This document shows, piece by piece, positions 1 through 8,289 of a stretch of DNA of 64,000 nt. Location of the stretch: NCBI GenBank assembly GCA_001899145.1, contig MKVF01000021.1, positions 62,001 to 126,000 on the forward strand, written 5' to 3'. The translations under genes and the position numbers were made by a program. The notes under the pieces are model-generated. The model had not been told where the DNA came from, ran no database searches, and was given only the letters and a program-made list of their open reading frames with translations. Source of the stretch: Flavobacteriia bacterium 40-80. Its GTDB lineage: Bacteria > Bacteroidota > Bacteroidia > Flavobacteriales_D > Crocinitomicaceae. Each line of letters begins with the position of its first letter. Within the stretch, counting starts at the first letter, position 1.

Positions 1-350
1 AAATTAGAGAGAATAACACATTGATGTTATTGGTTCGAAATCGCTTATTTCTTTAGTTCATAAATAATTCGAGTGTTCTTTTCATATATCGCCGTATGGT
101 TTCAAATCTTCCATAAAAAGTTCGAAGTTTCCTCGCTTGAGGTCACAAGAGTAAAGCCAATCCGATTAGGGTTGGCTTTTTGTTTCATAATGTCAACAAA
201 AGACTTCACGAACGAGCAAGAGATCTTATTTTTTCTCTGGTAGGTAAACGTAATTGATTACAAATCTGGCTGTTCATAAAATAAAAGAATTAATTATATT
301 CGTCAATAAATAAGTTAGTACCAATTGTAAGATGACACATCCCGAAAAAA
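1..350. other. Intergenic stretch, no gene seen
   Basis: I see no credible coding region here. The one clear signal is a terminator at 153-181, which probably ends a transcript that starts upstream of the window. The rest is AT-rich sequence leading to the methyltransferase start at 351. Confidence 0.5.
153..181 (+). terminator. Rho-independent terminator
   Basis: AAAGCCAA (153-160) pairs with TTGGCTTT (172-179) around an 11-nt loop and runs into T residues. It would end a + strand transcript from before the window. Confidence 0.7.
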
Positions 351-1112
351 ATGGACGTTGTAAAACATAACAAATCAGCTTGGGACAGTTACGTTGACAA
401 GAAAGACCGTTGGACAATTCCCGTTTCCGAACAAGAATTAGAGAACGCAAAAAATGGAAACTGGAATATCGTTTTGACACCGAAAAAACACGTTCCTCAT
501 AATTGGTTTCCCGATCTGAAAGGATTAAAGATTTTAGGACTTGCTTCGGGCGGCGGGCAACAATGCCCGATTTTGGCAACTTTGGGAGCAGACGTTACAG
601 TTTTTGATAATTCCGAAAGACAATTACAGCAAGACAAGACTTTAAGCGACAAATTTGATCTTGGCATAAAAACAGTTCAAGGAGATATGAAAGACCTTTC
701 AGTGTTTGCAGACAATTCGTTTGACCTGATTTTTAATCCTTGCTCAATAGTTTTTGTTGACACTGTTTTACCTGTTTGGAAAGAATGTTTCCGAGTTTTA
801 AAACCAAACGGAATTTTAATGACAGGCTTAATCAATCCAATTTCATTTCAACTTGACGAAGAAAATTTGAAACTAATATACAAGCAACCATTTTCAGACC
901 TGCTCTCTTTGTCGGCAGAAAAATTAGAAGAATTGAAAAATAATAATGAAGCTTTGGTATTTGGACATAGTTTGACAGACCAAATTAGTGGACAATTAGA
1001 CGCAGGATTTAACTTGACAGATATGTATGAAGACGATTGGGGCGGAGAAAATAAAATAGATGATTTTTTCCCTTCATTTTTAGCGACAAGAGCAATAAAA
1101 CGACTACAATGA
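351..1112 (+). CDS. SAM-dependent methyltransferase (class I, Methyltransf_11-like)
   Basis: A 253-residue cytosolic protein with a class I methyltransferase fold. Motif I is visible as ILGLASGGGQQ near residues 63-73, followed by an acidic motif II (VTVFDNS) that would hold the SAM ribose. The motif IV-like stretch SFDLIFNPCS and the post-motif FRVLKPNG are typical of the Methyltransf_11 group. Motif I has an unusual SGGGQQ turn in place of the common GxGxG, as in a Bacteroidota/Firmicutes subgroup. The substrate cannot be told from sequence. It starts with ATG at 351 and is the first of a series of same-strand, single-gene units, so neighbours give no functional clue. Confidence 0.8.
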   Translation: MDVVKHNKSAWDSYVDKKDRWTIPVSEQELENAKNGNWNIVLTPKKHVPHNWFPDLKGLKILGLASGGGQQCPILATLGADVTVFDNSERQLQQDKTLSDKFDLGIKTVQGDMKDLSVFADNSFDLIFNPCSIVFVDTVLPVWKECFRVLKPNGILMTGLINPISFQLDEENLKLIYKQPFSDLLSLSAEKLEELKNNNEALVFGHSLTDQISGQLDAGFNLTDMYEDDWGGENKIDDFFPSFLATRAIKRLQ

Positions 1113-1133
1113 CAGATATAAAACAACTGATGT

Positions 1134-1220
1134 TAACAGCGATTTTGCGTGGCAAATTGAATATTGACTTTGGTGCAAACTTGGAACTTTGTGATTCTAA
1201 TCCCGCCCGAGCGTAAAGCC
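1134..1220 (+). repeat. Cassette-type spacer unit R1
   Basis: It begins with TAACAGCGATTTTGC, related to the TAACAYYGYATTG starts at 4027, 5549 and 32266. It carries TTGGAACTTTGTG (1181-1193) and CCCGCCCGAGCGTAAAGCC (1202-1220), which recur almost exactly at 6625-6637 and 6645-6663. It separates two unrelated same-strand genes. I read it as a degenerate member of the spacer family. Confidence 0.5.
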
Positions 1221-1358
1221 GCAGGAACATTGACGACCAGACAAAAAAACAAACACAGAATTTATTATGCGTTTCATGGTCACTTTTATTTATAAACAAA
1301 AAATCTCAAAATTTTAATTTCTAAATTTGAAACTCAATGAAACGCTCTACAATCTGAC

Positions 1359-2213
1359 GTGGTAAAGAAAACAAGACATATTCCCGAATATCAATTGCCA
1401 CCATCCGTAAATGACGGTGTTCACATTGTTTCTTACAAAGAATTTGGATTTAATGCTTTACACGATACTTCAGAACCTCATCGGGACGAACATTATTTGC
1501 TAATGGTTTCTTGCGGCGGCTCTGTGGAAGCCGTGATTGATTTTGATAATATAAACATTTCAAAACCCTTTATCGGGTTAATCAGCCCGGCACAAGTGCA
1601 TCACGTTATTAATGTAAATATAACCGAAGGATACGCGATAAGTTTTAATGAAGAACTAATGCCTCCCGCATTAAAACCCATTTTAGAAACTTACTTTTTA
1701 CAGGAAAGAATTTTTTCGGATAATACGCCACTTCTAAAAGACATCGTAACGATTATAAAAATAATGATGAAACCAAAGCAAAAGGACAAATTTTATCACT
1801 TGCCCGTTTCGCATTATTTATTGCATTCGTTGCTTGCTATGATAGCGACTGATATAGATTTACGACAAGATAAAAGCAAAGGTAGTAGAGCAAAACAAAT
1901 AGAACGTGATTTTCTGCTATTACTGCAACAACATTTTAAGGAATGGAAAAAACCAGCAGATTATGCCAAGGCTTTGCACATTACGGTTTCGCATCTTAAC
2001 GATACTATTAAAGCCAATTCCGGTAATTCCGTTTCCGCCCAGATACAGCGCTACATAGTAACCGAAGCCAAAAGAATGTTGTATCACACAGACAAAAATA
2101 TTCAGGAAATTGCGTATGGTTTGGGGTATGAAGACAATGCTTATTTCATAAGACTGTTCAAAAAAAATGCCGGAATAACGCCAGCCTTATTTCGTAAAAA
2201 AATCCGTGATTAG
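1359..2213 (+). CDS. AraC family transcriptional regulator
   Basis: A 284-residue DNA-binding regulator. The N-terminal half resembles an AraC cupin sensor (EPHRDEHYLLMV, then GLISPAQVHHV). The C-terminal ~100 residues form the double helix-turn-helix, with ALHITVSHLNDTIKANSG as first HTH and IQEIAYGLGYEDNAYFIRLF as the conserved second HTH signature. The first usable start after an in-frame stop at 1338 is GTG at 1359. It lies 81 bp upstream of a siderophore-interacting protein gene on the same strand. This AraC plus SIP pairing is common in Bacteroidota, so it may control that gene. The effector is unknown. Confidence 0.85.
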   Translation: MVKKTRHIPEYQLPPSVNDGVHIVSYKEFGFNALHDTSEPHRDEHYLLMVSCGGSVEAVIDFDNINISKPFIGLISPAQVHHVINVNITEGYAISFNEELMPPALKPILETYFLQERIFSDNTPLLKDIVTIIKIMMKPKQKDKFYHLPVSHYLLHSLLAMIATDIDLRQDKSKGSRAKQIERDFLLLLQQHFKEWKKPADYAKALHITVSHLNDTIKANSGNSVSAQIQRYIVTEAKRMLYHTDKNIQEIAYGLGYEDNAYFIRLFKKNAGITPALFRKKIRD

Positions 2214-2294
2214 TCCTGTTTTGTCCATTAAACGAACCACTTTATCATCTCTCTATTTTTTAATTTTGTTCTGTAAAATAATCCCAAAAGAATT

Positions 2295-2990
2295 ATGGTT
2301 GGACCAAAAGAAAAAAGAATATCGATATTTGAAAAAATTATCACAAAAACGGCAACAATAGCAAACGTTCGGCCCTGGAACAGCGGAAACATCAGCGAAG
2401 TTGATCTACATTTACCTCAAGTAGATTTTTCCAAATGGAATAAAACACCCGTCATAAAGTGTAGAACCTCGGCAATGCATTATACCGATTACACACCTTC
2501 TATGTGGGATAATAATGAACATATCTGCACATTATACATCGACACAAGCCATAGCGGAAAAGGCAGTGAATGGGTAAAAGAGATTAAAGAAAACGACACG
2601 TTGAACTATATACACATTGATTTTGAAAACCATTATCCTGTTGAAGATAAGCAACTTGTATTTTTGGGCGACCAAACCGCTATCGGACATTTTTGTGCTT
2701 TGCAACAATTAGCATCGACCAATGCAAAAATAAATGGCTATATCTGTTTCAACAACCAACAAACAGCCGAAGGTTTTACCAAAAATTGTCCTTGGCTTCC
2801 GTTGGAAACATTGACCGGATATGAAGAAACCAATCAAAAAACAGCACAATTATTGGAACAATTAGAGGACAAAGAAAACTGTATCTTCTACATAGTTGGC
2901 TATGCAAAAATGGTGGTTTCAATTCGGAAATATCTAAAATCACAAGGAATAGCAGGCGAACAAATCAAGTCAAAAGGATTTTGGCATTAA
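2295..2990 (+). CDS. Siderophore-interacting protein (SIP/ViuB-like flavoprotein)
   Basis: A 231-residue protein of the siderophore-interacting family, whose members are FAD-dependent reductases that release iron from ferric siderophores in the cytosol. The N-terminal part should form the flavin barrel (VIKCRTSAMHYTDYTP is near the usual RxYT flavin motif, here weakened). The C-terminal SIP half includes VFLGDQTAIGHFCAL and ends in KGFWH, close to the family's usual KGYW end. The weak RxYT motif leaves FAD binding uncertain. It follows an AraC regulator by 81 bp and probably shares its control. Confidence 0.8.
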   Translation: MVGPKEKRISIFEKIITKTATIANVRPWNSGNISEVDLHLPQVDFSKWNKTPVIKCRTSAMHYTDYTPSMWDNNEHICTLYIDTSHSGKGSEWVKEIKENDTLNYIHIDFENHYPVEDKQLVFLGDQTAIGHFCALQQLASTNAKINGYICFNNQQTAEGFTKNCPWLPLETLTGYEETNQKTAQLLEQLEDKENCIFYIVGYAKMVVSIRKYLKSQGIAGEQIKSKGFWH

Positions 2991-3051
2991 TTAACCTCTA
3001 ACTGACAATTACTGCAAGACGATAGATAATGGGAGACCCAACACCACAGCC

Positions 3052-3246
3052 TATAACATGGGTTTGGCGAAATGGCGGATTAAGTGCCAAAATCAACGTC
3101 AGCAATTCTATCATCGCATAATCCATATTTCTATTTCCTTTTTTGTAATTTGGCAAATAGAAAATGGATCATGCTACGGTAGTGCAAAATTGAAACTTAG
3201 TGCTTCTTTTCCGCCACTATCGCCAAGCCGTTTCCCGTTATTGGAC
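3052..3246 (+). repeat. Large imperfect palindrome R2, attC-like spacer
   Basis: An outer stem pairs GGTTTGGCGAAATGGCGGA (3061-3079) with 3210-3229. An inner stem pairs ATCCATATTTCTATTT (3121-3136) with AAATAGAAAATGGAT (3155-3169). The unit opens with TAAC (3054) and closes with GTTA (3237), the layout expected of integron attC sites. It lies between two unrelated same-strand genes. An ORF crossing it (from 3058) is a product of the palindrome, not a gene. Confidence 0.65.
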
Positions 3247-3268
3247 ATTTTAAGACCACACTTACAAA

Positions 3269-3769
3269 TTGACACGGACAACCAAAATATTAAATCTTGT
3301 TTACTGTTTAACAGTTTTGCTTTTCCTGTTAGACGGCTTGACAAGTTTTGACATCAAAAACCAGTTTCTAAAGTCGTTTGTTTACTTTAGTTTCTTAATC
3401 GGGACACCGACAATTCTACTTTGGAATTTATTTTCTATCTACACAAAAACTAAACGAATTATTGGGACAGTTTATCCAACAATTTTCTTGTTTTTAATTC
3501 TTGCCGTAAACCCATTGATAATTTTATCTTCGTCAGGTGCTTGGCGGACACAGACAATTTTATATCAAAACGGACATCTGACGTTTAAAAAAGTGGAGTT
3601 TCAAATGCAGGACATTGGAACAAGAGGCTACAACAACCGGACAGTTGAGGTAATTTATCTGACACCTTTGTTTATGCTGACAAAAGAAGTTCCAAACGAC
3701 ATTGACAAACGAGTAGAGTGGATAAAAGTTGAAAAAGACGTAAACGAACTTGGGCTTAAATTTCCATAA
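3269..3769 (+). CDS. Small hypothetical membrane protein
   Basis: A 166-residue protein I do not recognise. It has three hydrophobic segments near residues 8-23, 37-57 and 66-88 and a soluble C-terminal half with alternating polar and hydrophobic residues (HLTFKKVEFQMQD, RTVEVIYLTPLFML). The start used is TTG at 3269, just after the palindromic spacer; no better ATG lies nearby. It is followed within 4 bp by a decayed gene, so the two may once have been one unit. Confidence 0.55.
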   Translation: MTRTTKILNLVYCLTVLLFLLDGLTSFDIKNQFLKSFVYFSFLIGTPTILLWNLFSIYTKTKRIIGTVYPTIFLFLILAVNPLIILSSSGAWRTQTILYQNGHLTFKKVEFQMQDIGTRGYNNRTVEVIYLTPLFMLTKEVPNDIDKRVEWIKVEKDVNELGLKFP

Positions 3770-3772
3770 ACA

Positions 3773-3989
3773 ATGAGAGATTATAAATTGACAGGTCGGC
3801 AAGACTATTGGAAAATTTTTGACAAGTTGATGAACAATTGCTTTCCGAAAATAAATCAGAAATTATAGCTGAATTAAGGATGCACAGAAATATGTCAACG
3901 GATTGACAGACGGTTGGTATGAATTTAAGTTTGCGTTTGAAAAAGCCCTAAATTTAAACAGACAAAATATGATAGAAGATATTAAATAA
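3773..3989 (+). pseudogene. Decayed small gene with two frame changes
   Basis: An ATG at 3773 opens MRDYKLTGRQDYWKIF in one frame. The next frame, near 3823, gives QVDEQLLSENKSEIIAELR. The third, from 3879, gives DAQKYVNGLTDGWYEFKFAF and on to a TAA at 3987-3989. Joined together these read as one sensible small helical protein of about 70 residues, so I call it a pseudogene with two frameshifts. I do not recognise the family. Sequencing error is the alternative explanation. Confidence 0.55.
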
Positions 3990-4026
3990 ATCGTTGACAA
4001 ACAGACGAGAAGAAAAATACTGTAGA

Positions 4027-4085
4027 TAACACCGCATTGCCAAAAGCTGATCCGAAGCTTCGCAGAGCTGCCGGCACATTATCAT
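4027..4085 (+). repeat. Spacer unit R3 (short)
   Basis: It begins TAACACCGCATTGCCAAAAG, which nearly matches the start of the spacer at 32266 (TAACATTGTATTGCCAAAAG) and that at 5549. Internal short palindromes (CGAAGCTTCG) follow. It marks the boundary before the GNAT gene. Confidence 0.6.
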
Positions 4086-4107
4086 TAATTTTACAACAAC
4101 AGTTTTG

Positions 4108-4644
4108 ATGGAAAAAAAAATGACAAAAATTGAAACAGAAAGATTAAAATTAAATCAACCAAATATTGATGATTTAGAAAGAGTTTCTGAGATCTTGAAT
4201 AATGAAGTTTATTCAAAAAACACACTCAATATACCCTATCCTTACACAAGGAGTAATGCAGAATTTTGGTTACAACTTGCCAAAGATGGATTTGAAAATC
4301 AAAATCATTTTATTTTTGCAATACGTTTAAAAGAAAATGACGAAATAATCGGTGGAATTGATTTGGCAGTAAACAAGCGATTTAACAACGCAGAATTAGG
4401 TTATTGGTTAGATGAAAAATATTGGAACAAGGGTTTTACAACAGAAGCTGTGAAATCAATAATAAATTTTGGATTTGAAACTCTAAAGTTGAAAAAAATT
4501 TTCGCAACATATTTTGATTTCAATACTTCTTCGGGCAAAGTATTGGAAAAATCAGGAATGAAAAAAGAGGGAGTTCTGGAGTGCCATACTTACAAAAATG
4601 GTGAATATCAAAATCATATCTTATATGCAATAATAAATAAGTAA
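4108..4644 (+). CDS. GNAT acetyltransferase, RimJ/RimL type
   Basis: A 178-residue N-acetyltransferase of the RimJ/RimL-like branch (Acetyltransf_3). It opens with IETERLKLNQPNIDDLERV, the usual first strand and helix. It has the AELGYWLDEKYWNKGFTTEAV stretch, which corresponds to the acetyl-CoA pyrophosphate-binding segment. It ends with the typical SGKVLEKSGMKKEGVL helix-strand. The substrate could be a ribosomal protein N-terminus or a small amine. I place the start at ATG 4108; ATG 4120 is also possible, and a TTG directly precedes it. It is a stand-alone unit between two spacer repeats. Confidence 0.85.
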   Translation: MEKKMTKIETERLKLNQPNIDDLERVSEILNNEVYSKNTLNIPYPYTRSNAEFWLQLAKDGFENQNHFIFAIRLKENDEIIGGIDLAVNKRFNNAELGYWLDEKYWNKGFTTEAVKSIINFGFETLKLKKIFATYFDFNTSSGKVLEKSGMKKEGVLECHTYKNGEYQNHILYAIINK

Positions 4645-4741
4645 AATTGCGCTAAAGGCAGTTTAGCAACTAAAAATTACAGTTCAATTAATTAAATTTT
4701 CAAAATATAAAGAGCAAAAATATATTTGTATAAAAAACAAT

Positions 4742-5545
4742 ATGAAAGCAAAACTTTTATTACTGATTTTACTTGCTGTTAAAATCACTTTCGTGAACGC
4801 ACAAATGGACGACAAATTTTATTTTCCAAAAAAAGATATTCGCCTAAATGAATGGAAAAATACAACAGAACTAAATTTTAATGTAGAGAAAGACACCATT
4901 AATACTGTTTTTTTAAAGCCTGAACAAAAACCAAAAGCAACTATTTTTCTTTTCCACGGAGCTGGCGGAAATATTTCTTATTATTATCCAATTGCCATAA
5001 GACTGGTAAAAGCAGATTTTCAGGTAGTTATGGTAGACTTCAGGGGCTATGGAAAATCTACAGGTGTTCCTACACATAAAAATATTGCTGAAGATGGAAA
5101 ACTTGTTTTTGATGAATATTCAAAAATGCCGGAGATTAAAAAATTACCTATTATCATTTATGGATTATCAATTGGCACTCAAATAGCAACTCATATTGCA
5201 AAAGAAAATCAAAATAAAATTAAGGGATTAATTTTAGAAGGCGGAATGTCTTCCTTTGGTGACATTGCAGGATTTTATGCACCTCAATACAAAGATTTCT
5301 TAGAAAAAAGTTTTGTAAATCCTTACTCTTCAAAAGAAGATATTAAAAGTATCAATAAAGTTCCTAAACTTATTATCCACAGTTCGGAAGATAAGGAAGT
5401 TCCAATTGAGCAGTCAAAAGTAGTTTTTAATAATGCGAGTGAGCCGAAGGAATTTATGGAAGTAAAAGGGGAGCATATGCAGGGAACAGCATCTGAAGGA
5501 CCAAAAATTATTGAGAAAATCAACTATATGCTTAAGAAAAACTAA
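4742..5545 (+). CDS. Secreted alpha/beta hydrolase
   Basis: A 267-residue alpha/beta-hydrolase with an N-terminal signal peptide (KLLLLILLAVKITFVNAQ), so it acts in the periplasm or is exported. The oxyanion region is IFLFHGAGGN. The nucleophile elbow is YGLSIG, with the catalytic serine about residue 143. The likely acid is in LIIHSSEDKEVP and the catalytic histidine is in GEHMQG near the end. This is the BAAT/S33-like layout of esterases and peptidases with no lid domain obvious. The substrate is unknown. It is a stand-alone unit in the cassette-like region. Confidence 0.8.
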   Translation: MKAKLLLLILLAVKITFVNAQMDDKFYFPKKDIRLNEWKNTTELNFNVEKDTINTVFLKPEQKPKATIFLFHGAGGNISYYYPIAIRLVKADFQVVMVDFRGYGKSTGVPTHKNIAEDGKLVFDEYSKMPEIKKLPIIIYGLSIGTQIATHIAKENQNKIKGLILEGGMSSFGDIAGFYAPQYKDFLEKSFVNPYSSKEDIKSINKVPKLIIHSSEDKEVPIEQSKVVFNNASEPKEFMEVKGEHMQGTASEGPKIIEKINYMLKKN

Positions 5546-5548
5546 AGA

Positions 5549-5690
5549 TAACATCGCATTGGAAAAATGCAGGAAGAAGTGCTGAATTGAAAACTCCTGT
5601 GCTTTTTGCCGTTGCCACTTTTCAATTCTGTAGTTTTTTGTAAGTTTACTTCATTGAAAAAACATCATTTTACAGAATCGTCCGGCTGAG
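5549..5690 (+). repeat. Spacer unit R4
   Basis: It starts TAACATCGCATTGG four bases after the hydrolase stop. AGAAGTGCTGAATTG and CTGTGCTTTTTGCC follow, resembling the AAGTGC and TGCTT arm motifs of the spacers at 3052 and 32266. The right boundary is approximate. Confidence 0.55.
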
Positions 5691-5705
5691 ACAGAAATTA
5701 AAAAT

Positions 5706-6557
5706 ATGAGAATATCACCAATTATAGAAGTGGGCGAATTACTGAAAATTCATAAAGATTCCGAGGTGATGATTTTTGATGCAAGTAATAGTAAAAACGC
5801 TAAAGTGAACTACGAAACAGAGCATCTTGAAGGTGCGGTTTTTGTTGACTTAAATACTCAATTAGCAGACATTAAAAGTGACTTTTCAGAAGGAGGACGA
5901 CATCCATTGCCCAGAATAGAAACTTTTGCTGAAATTTTGACCGATCTAGGAATTTCAAAAAACAAGCATATTGTAATTTACGATGACAATAATGGCTCAA
6001 ATGCTTCTGCAAGATTTTGGTGGATGCTAAAATCAGCTGGACACAAAAAGGTTCAAGTTTTAAACGGAGGACTAAGTCAGGCTAAAGGAAATAATTTTCC
6101 TTTGAGTGCAAAGACGGAAATTATTAAAAGAGCTTCTGAACCATATCAAATTGACGAATGGAAATTACCTACAATCGAAATAAACGAGGTAGAAAATGTG
6201 TCGCAAAACCCGAATTATTTGATAGTTGATGTTCGAGACAAAGAACGATATGAAGGAAAATTTGAACCAATTGATTTAATTGCAGGACACATTCCTGGAG
6301 CAATAAATGTCCCATTTACAGAAAATTTAGACCAGATTGGATTATTCCTTAAACCAGACGAATTAAGAAATAAGTATATAACACTATTTGGTGAAATTAA
6401 GGCTGAAAATATTATTATCCATTGTGGCTCAGGAGTAACGGCTTGCCATACTTTATTAGCATTAGACTATGCAGGAATCGAAACACCCAAATTATATGTT
6501 GGTTCGTGGAGTGAATGGAGCAGAAACAATAAAATGATAGAAAAAACGAACGCCTGA
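5706..6557 (+). CDS. Sulfurtransferase with two rhodanese domains
   Basis: A 283-residue enzyme of the thiosulfate/3-mercaptopyruvate sulfurtransferase family. It has two tandem rhodanese domains: an inactive N-terminal one (EGAVFVDLN, GRHPLPRIETFAEIL, IVIYDD) and a catalytic C-terminal one (YLIVDVRDKERYEG, GHIPGAINVPF). The active-site loop is CGSGVTAC with the persulfide cysteine at residue 240. That loop is of the CGSGVTA type usually linked with 3-mercaptopyruvate use, so SseA-like activity is more likely than strict rhodanese activity. It lacks a signal peptide. It is a single-gene unit. Confidence 0.88.
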   Translation: MRISPIIEVGELLKIHKDSEVMIFDASNSKNAKVNYETEHLEGAVFVDLNTQLADIKSDFSEGGRHPLPRIETFAEILTDLGISKNKHIVIYDDNNGSNASARFWWMLKSAGHKKVQVLNGGLSQAKGNNFPLSAKTEIIKRASEPYQIDEWKLPTIEINEVENVSQNPNYLIVDVRDKERYEGKFEPIDLIAGHIPGAINVPFTENLDQIGLFLKPDELRNKYITLFGEIKAENIIIHCGSGVTACHTLLALDYAGIETPKLYVGSWSEWSRNNKMIEKTNA

Positions 6558-6680
6558 CACGGATTTTTCGTCAGGCGGTCTGACGTGCAAACTTGAAGTT
6601 TTGTACTTTTACTTTAGTAATAAATTGGAACTTTGTGTCCGAAACCCGCCCGAACGCAAAGCCCTAAATCGTTATCTGCC
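6551..6680 (+). repeat. Spacer unit R5 with inverted repeat
   Basis: CGCCTGAC (6551-6558) pairs with GTCAGGCG (6570-6577), overlapping the end of the sulfurtransferase gene. Then come GTGCAAACTTG (6585), TTGGAACTTTGTG (6625-6637) and AACCCGCCCGAACGCAAAGCC-type sequence, shared with the spacer at 1173-1220, and CGTTATCTGCC. No T run follows the stem, so I prefer a spacer palindrome to a terminator. Confidence 0.5.
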
Positions 6681-6686
6681 ATTTTA

Positions 6687-7436
6687 ATGAACGACACTGC
6701 TCAAAATAAAATACATATCGAAAGAACAATGGGAATGTTCGTTGGACAGTTTAACGACAACTCTTTGCATAAACATTATGCTTTACAAATCAGTGTCGCT
6801 TCGCAAGGAAAATTTGAAATTACAGGCGAGAAAAACAACCAAAATTCTTACTCAACTTGTTTCATTAACAGCAATGTTCAACACCAATTTAAAAGTAATG
6901 AAACATCTTTGATTATTCTTATAAACCCAATTAGCAGTATTGGTCATCAACTATACAACAAATACAGAAATATACAGATTACGAGTTTGAATGAAAACTT
7001 TGAACAGCTTGTAGAAATTTTTGATGATTATTTGCAAAATGGCTCTGATTTTACCAATTTGGCTCATAACATTAACGACTATTTCGTAAACTTCAAATGT
7101 CAATGTGAACTTGAGAATCACTTTGAAGACGAAAGAATTTACAAAGCCATTCAATATTTGGAACAAAATTTTGACCGAATTGTGTCGCTTGAAGAAATTT
7201 CGAGTGTTTGCTTTCTTTCCGAAACACGGTTTTTACATCTTTTCAAAGAGAAAACCAGTCTGAATTTCAGACGATACCAACTTTGGAACAAACTCATAAA
7301 ATCATTAATCTGCTTAAAAAAACAATCCATTACCGAAACCGCACATCAGTTTGGATTTACAGATAGTTCTCATTACAGCAGAACATTCAAAGAAACTTTT
7401 GGACTTTCGCCTAAATTTTTGTCATCGTTAAAATAG
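6687..7436 (+). CDS. AraC family transcriptional regulator
   Basis: A regulator of about 249 residues with an N-terminal cupin-like sensor (SLHKHYALQISVA, then VQHQFKSNE) and a C-terminal AraC double helix-turn-helix. The first HTH is VSLEEISSVCFLSETRFLHLF. The second is the canonical ITETAHQFGFTDSSHYSRTF followed by FGLSPKFL. I place the start at ATG 6687 because the longer frame from TTG 6633 runs through the shared spacer sequence. It precedes a transglutaminase-like gene by 59 bp. The target is unknown. Confidence 0.85.
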   Translation: MNDTAQNKIHIERTMGMFVGQFNDNSLHKHYALQISVASQGKFEITGEKNNQNSYSTCFINSNVQHQFKSNETSLIILINPISSIGHQLYNKYRNIQITSLNENFEQLVEIFDDYLQNGSDFTNLAHNINDYFVNFKCQCELENHFEDERIYKAIQYLEQNFDRIVSLEEISSVCFLSETRFLHLFKEKTSLNFRRYQLWNKLIKSLICLKKQSITETAHQFGFTDSSHYSRTFKETFGLSPKFLSSLK

Positions 7437-7495
7437 CCACTTTATACAAGTTTGTTTTATTGTTGCTTTTCATCTTTGCAGTATAAAAAAGCGAT

Positions 7496-8197
7496 ATGAA
7501 CAATTACCTTAAAGAAACTAAAGTTCTTGACTATTCTCACAATTCAATTCAGAAATTAGTAAAGGATAAAGAATGGAATCAACTTGACAGTATTTCAAGG
7601 ATAAAAGCCATTTATAATTTTGTAAGAGATGAAATAAAATTCGGTTATAATATTTCCGATAACATTTCAGCATCAGAAATATTAAAAGAAGGATATGGAC
7701 AATGCAACACAAAAGCCACATTGCTTATGGCCTTGCTGAGAGCTGCGAAAATACCAAATCGCATCCACGGTTTTACGATTGATAAAGCGTTACAAAAAGG
7801 AGCGATTACGGGAATTTGGTATAAACTTTCACCTAAAAATATTCTGCATAGCTGGGTTGAAATATTGGTCAACGAACAATGGTATTTTTTAGAGGGTGTG
7901 ATTTTGGATAAACCATACTTAACTAAACTACAAGAAAAAAACAGCGATTGTAAAACGACCTTTTGTGGCTACGGTGCATATACCGATAACTTCGAAAATC
8001 CACCAATAGAATGGAATCTAAATAGTACATTCATTCAGGACAAAGGAATCAATCAGGATTTTGGTTTATTCGATACACCTGACGAATTTTACGCAAAACA
8101 TCAACAAAAATTAAATTTCCTTGAGAAGTTTATTTTTCAAAATATTGTTAGACACACGATGAATAAAAACGTTGAGAAGATAAGAAACGGCAGGTAA
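7496..8197 (+). CDS. Transglutaminase-like cysteine peptidase family protein
   Basis: A 233-residue protein with a transglutaminase core. The catalytic cysteine lies in GYGQCNTKATLLMALLRAA and the histidine in ILHSWVEILVNEQWYFLEG, so the papain-like dyad is intact. A matching aspartate should lie shortly after (EGVILDKPYL). No signal peptide is present. Bacterial members of this fold act as peptidases or amidases more often than as protein cross-linkers. Its TAA stop (8195-8197) is the first three bases of the 12-bp attachment-site repeat of the genomic island, so the gene survives island insertion unchanged. Confidence 0.8.
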   Translation: MNNYLKETKVLDYSHNSIQKLVKDKEWNQLDSISRIKAIYNFVRDEIKFGYNISDNISASEILKEGYGQCNTKATLLMALLRAAKIPNRIHGFTIDKALQKGAITGIWYKLSPKNILHSWVEILVNEQWYFLEGVILDKPYLTKLQEKNSDCKTTFCGYGAYTDNFENPPIEWNLNSTFIQDKGINQDFGLFDTPDEFYAKHQQKLNFLEKFIFQNIVRHTMNKNVEKIRNGR

Positions 8198-8206
8198 CAT
8201 TGTATT
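8195..8206 (+). repeat. Left attachment-site core (attL)
   Basis: TAACATTGTATT, identical to 32266-32277. It overlaps the stop codon of the transglutaminase gene and corresponds to the first 12 bases of a cassette-type spacer. Confidence 0.8.
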
Positions 8207-8266
8207 ATTAAAAGTCTTATTATAACACATTGATTTTCAGTATAATTAATTACTACTTTTAAGACT

Positions 8267-8286
8267 AAGTACAACATAAGTACAAC
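8267..8286 (+). promoter_or_regulatory. Candidate integrase arm-type sites, left end
   Basis: AAGTACAAC is repeated at 8267-8275 and 8278-8286, an 11-bp period close to one helical turn. GGTACAAC (32145-32152) and GTTGTAC (32049-32055) occur near the right end. Repeats at both element ends are what arm-binding sites of tyrosine integrases look like. Confidence 0.45.
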
Positions 8287-8289
8287 TTT

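Noticed and set aside
100-185. Possible tRNA or tmRNA 3' end near the GAGGTCACAAG stretch
   Set aside because: No acceptor stem, T-arm or CCA could be built; the following hairpin is a plain terminator.
6551-6577. Hairpin after the sulfurtransferase as a terminator
   Set aside because: No T run follows on either strand and the sequence lies in a shared spacer, so a spacer palindrome is the better reading.
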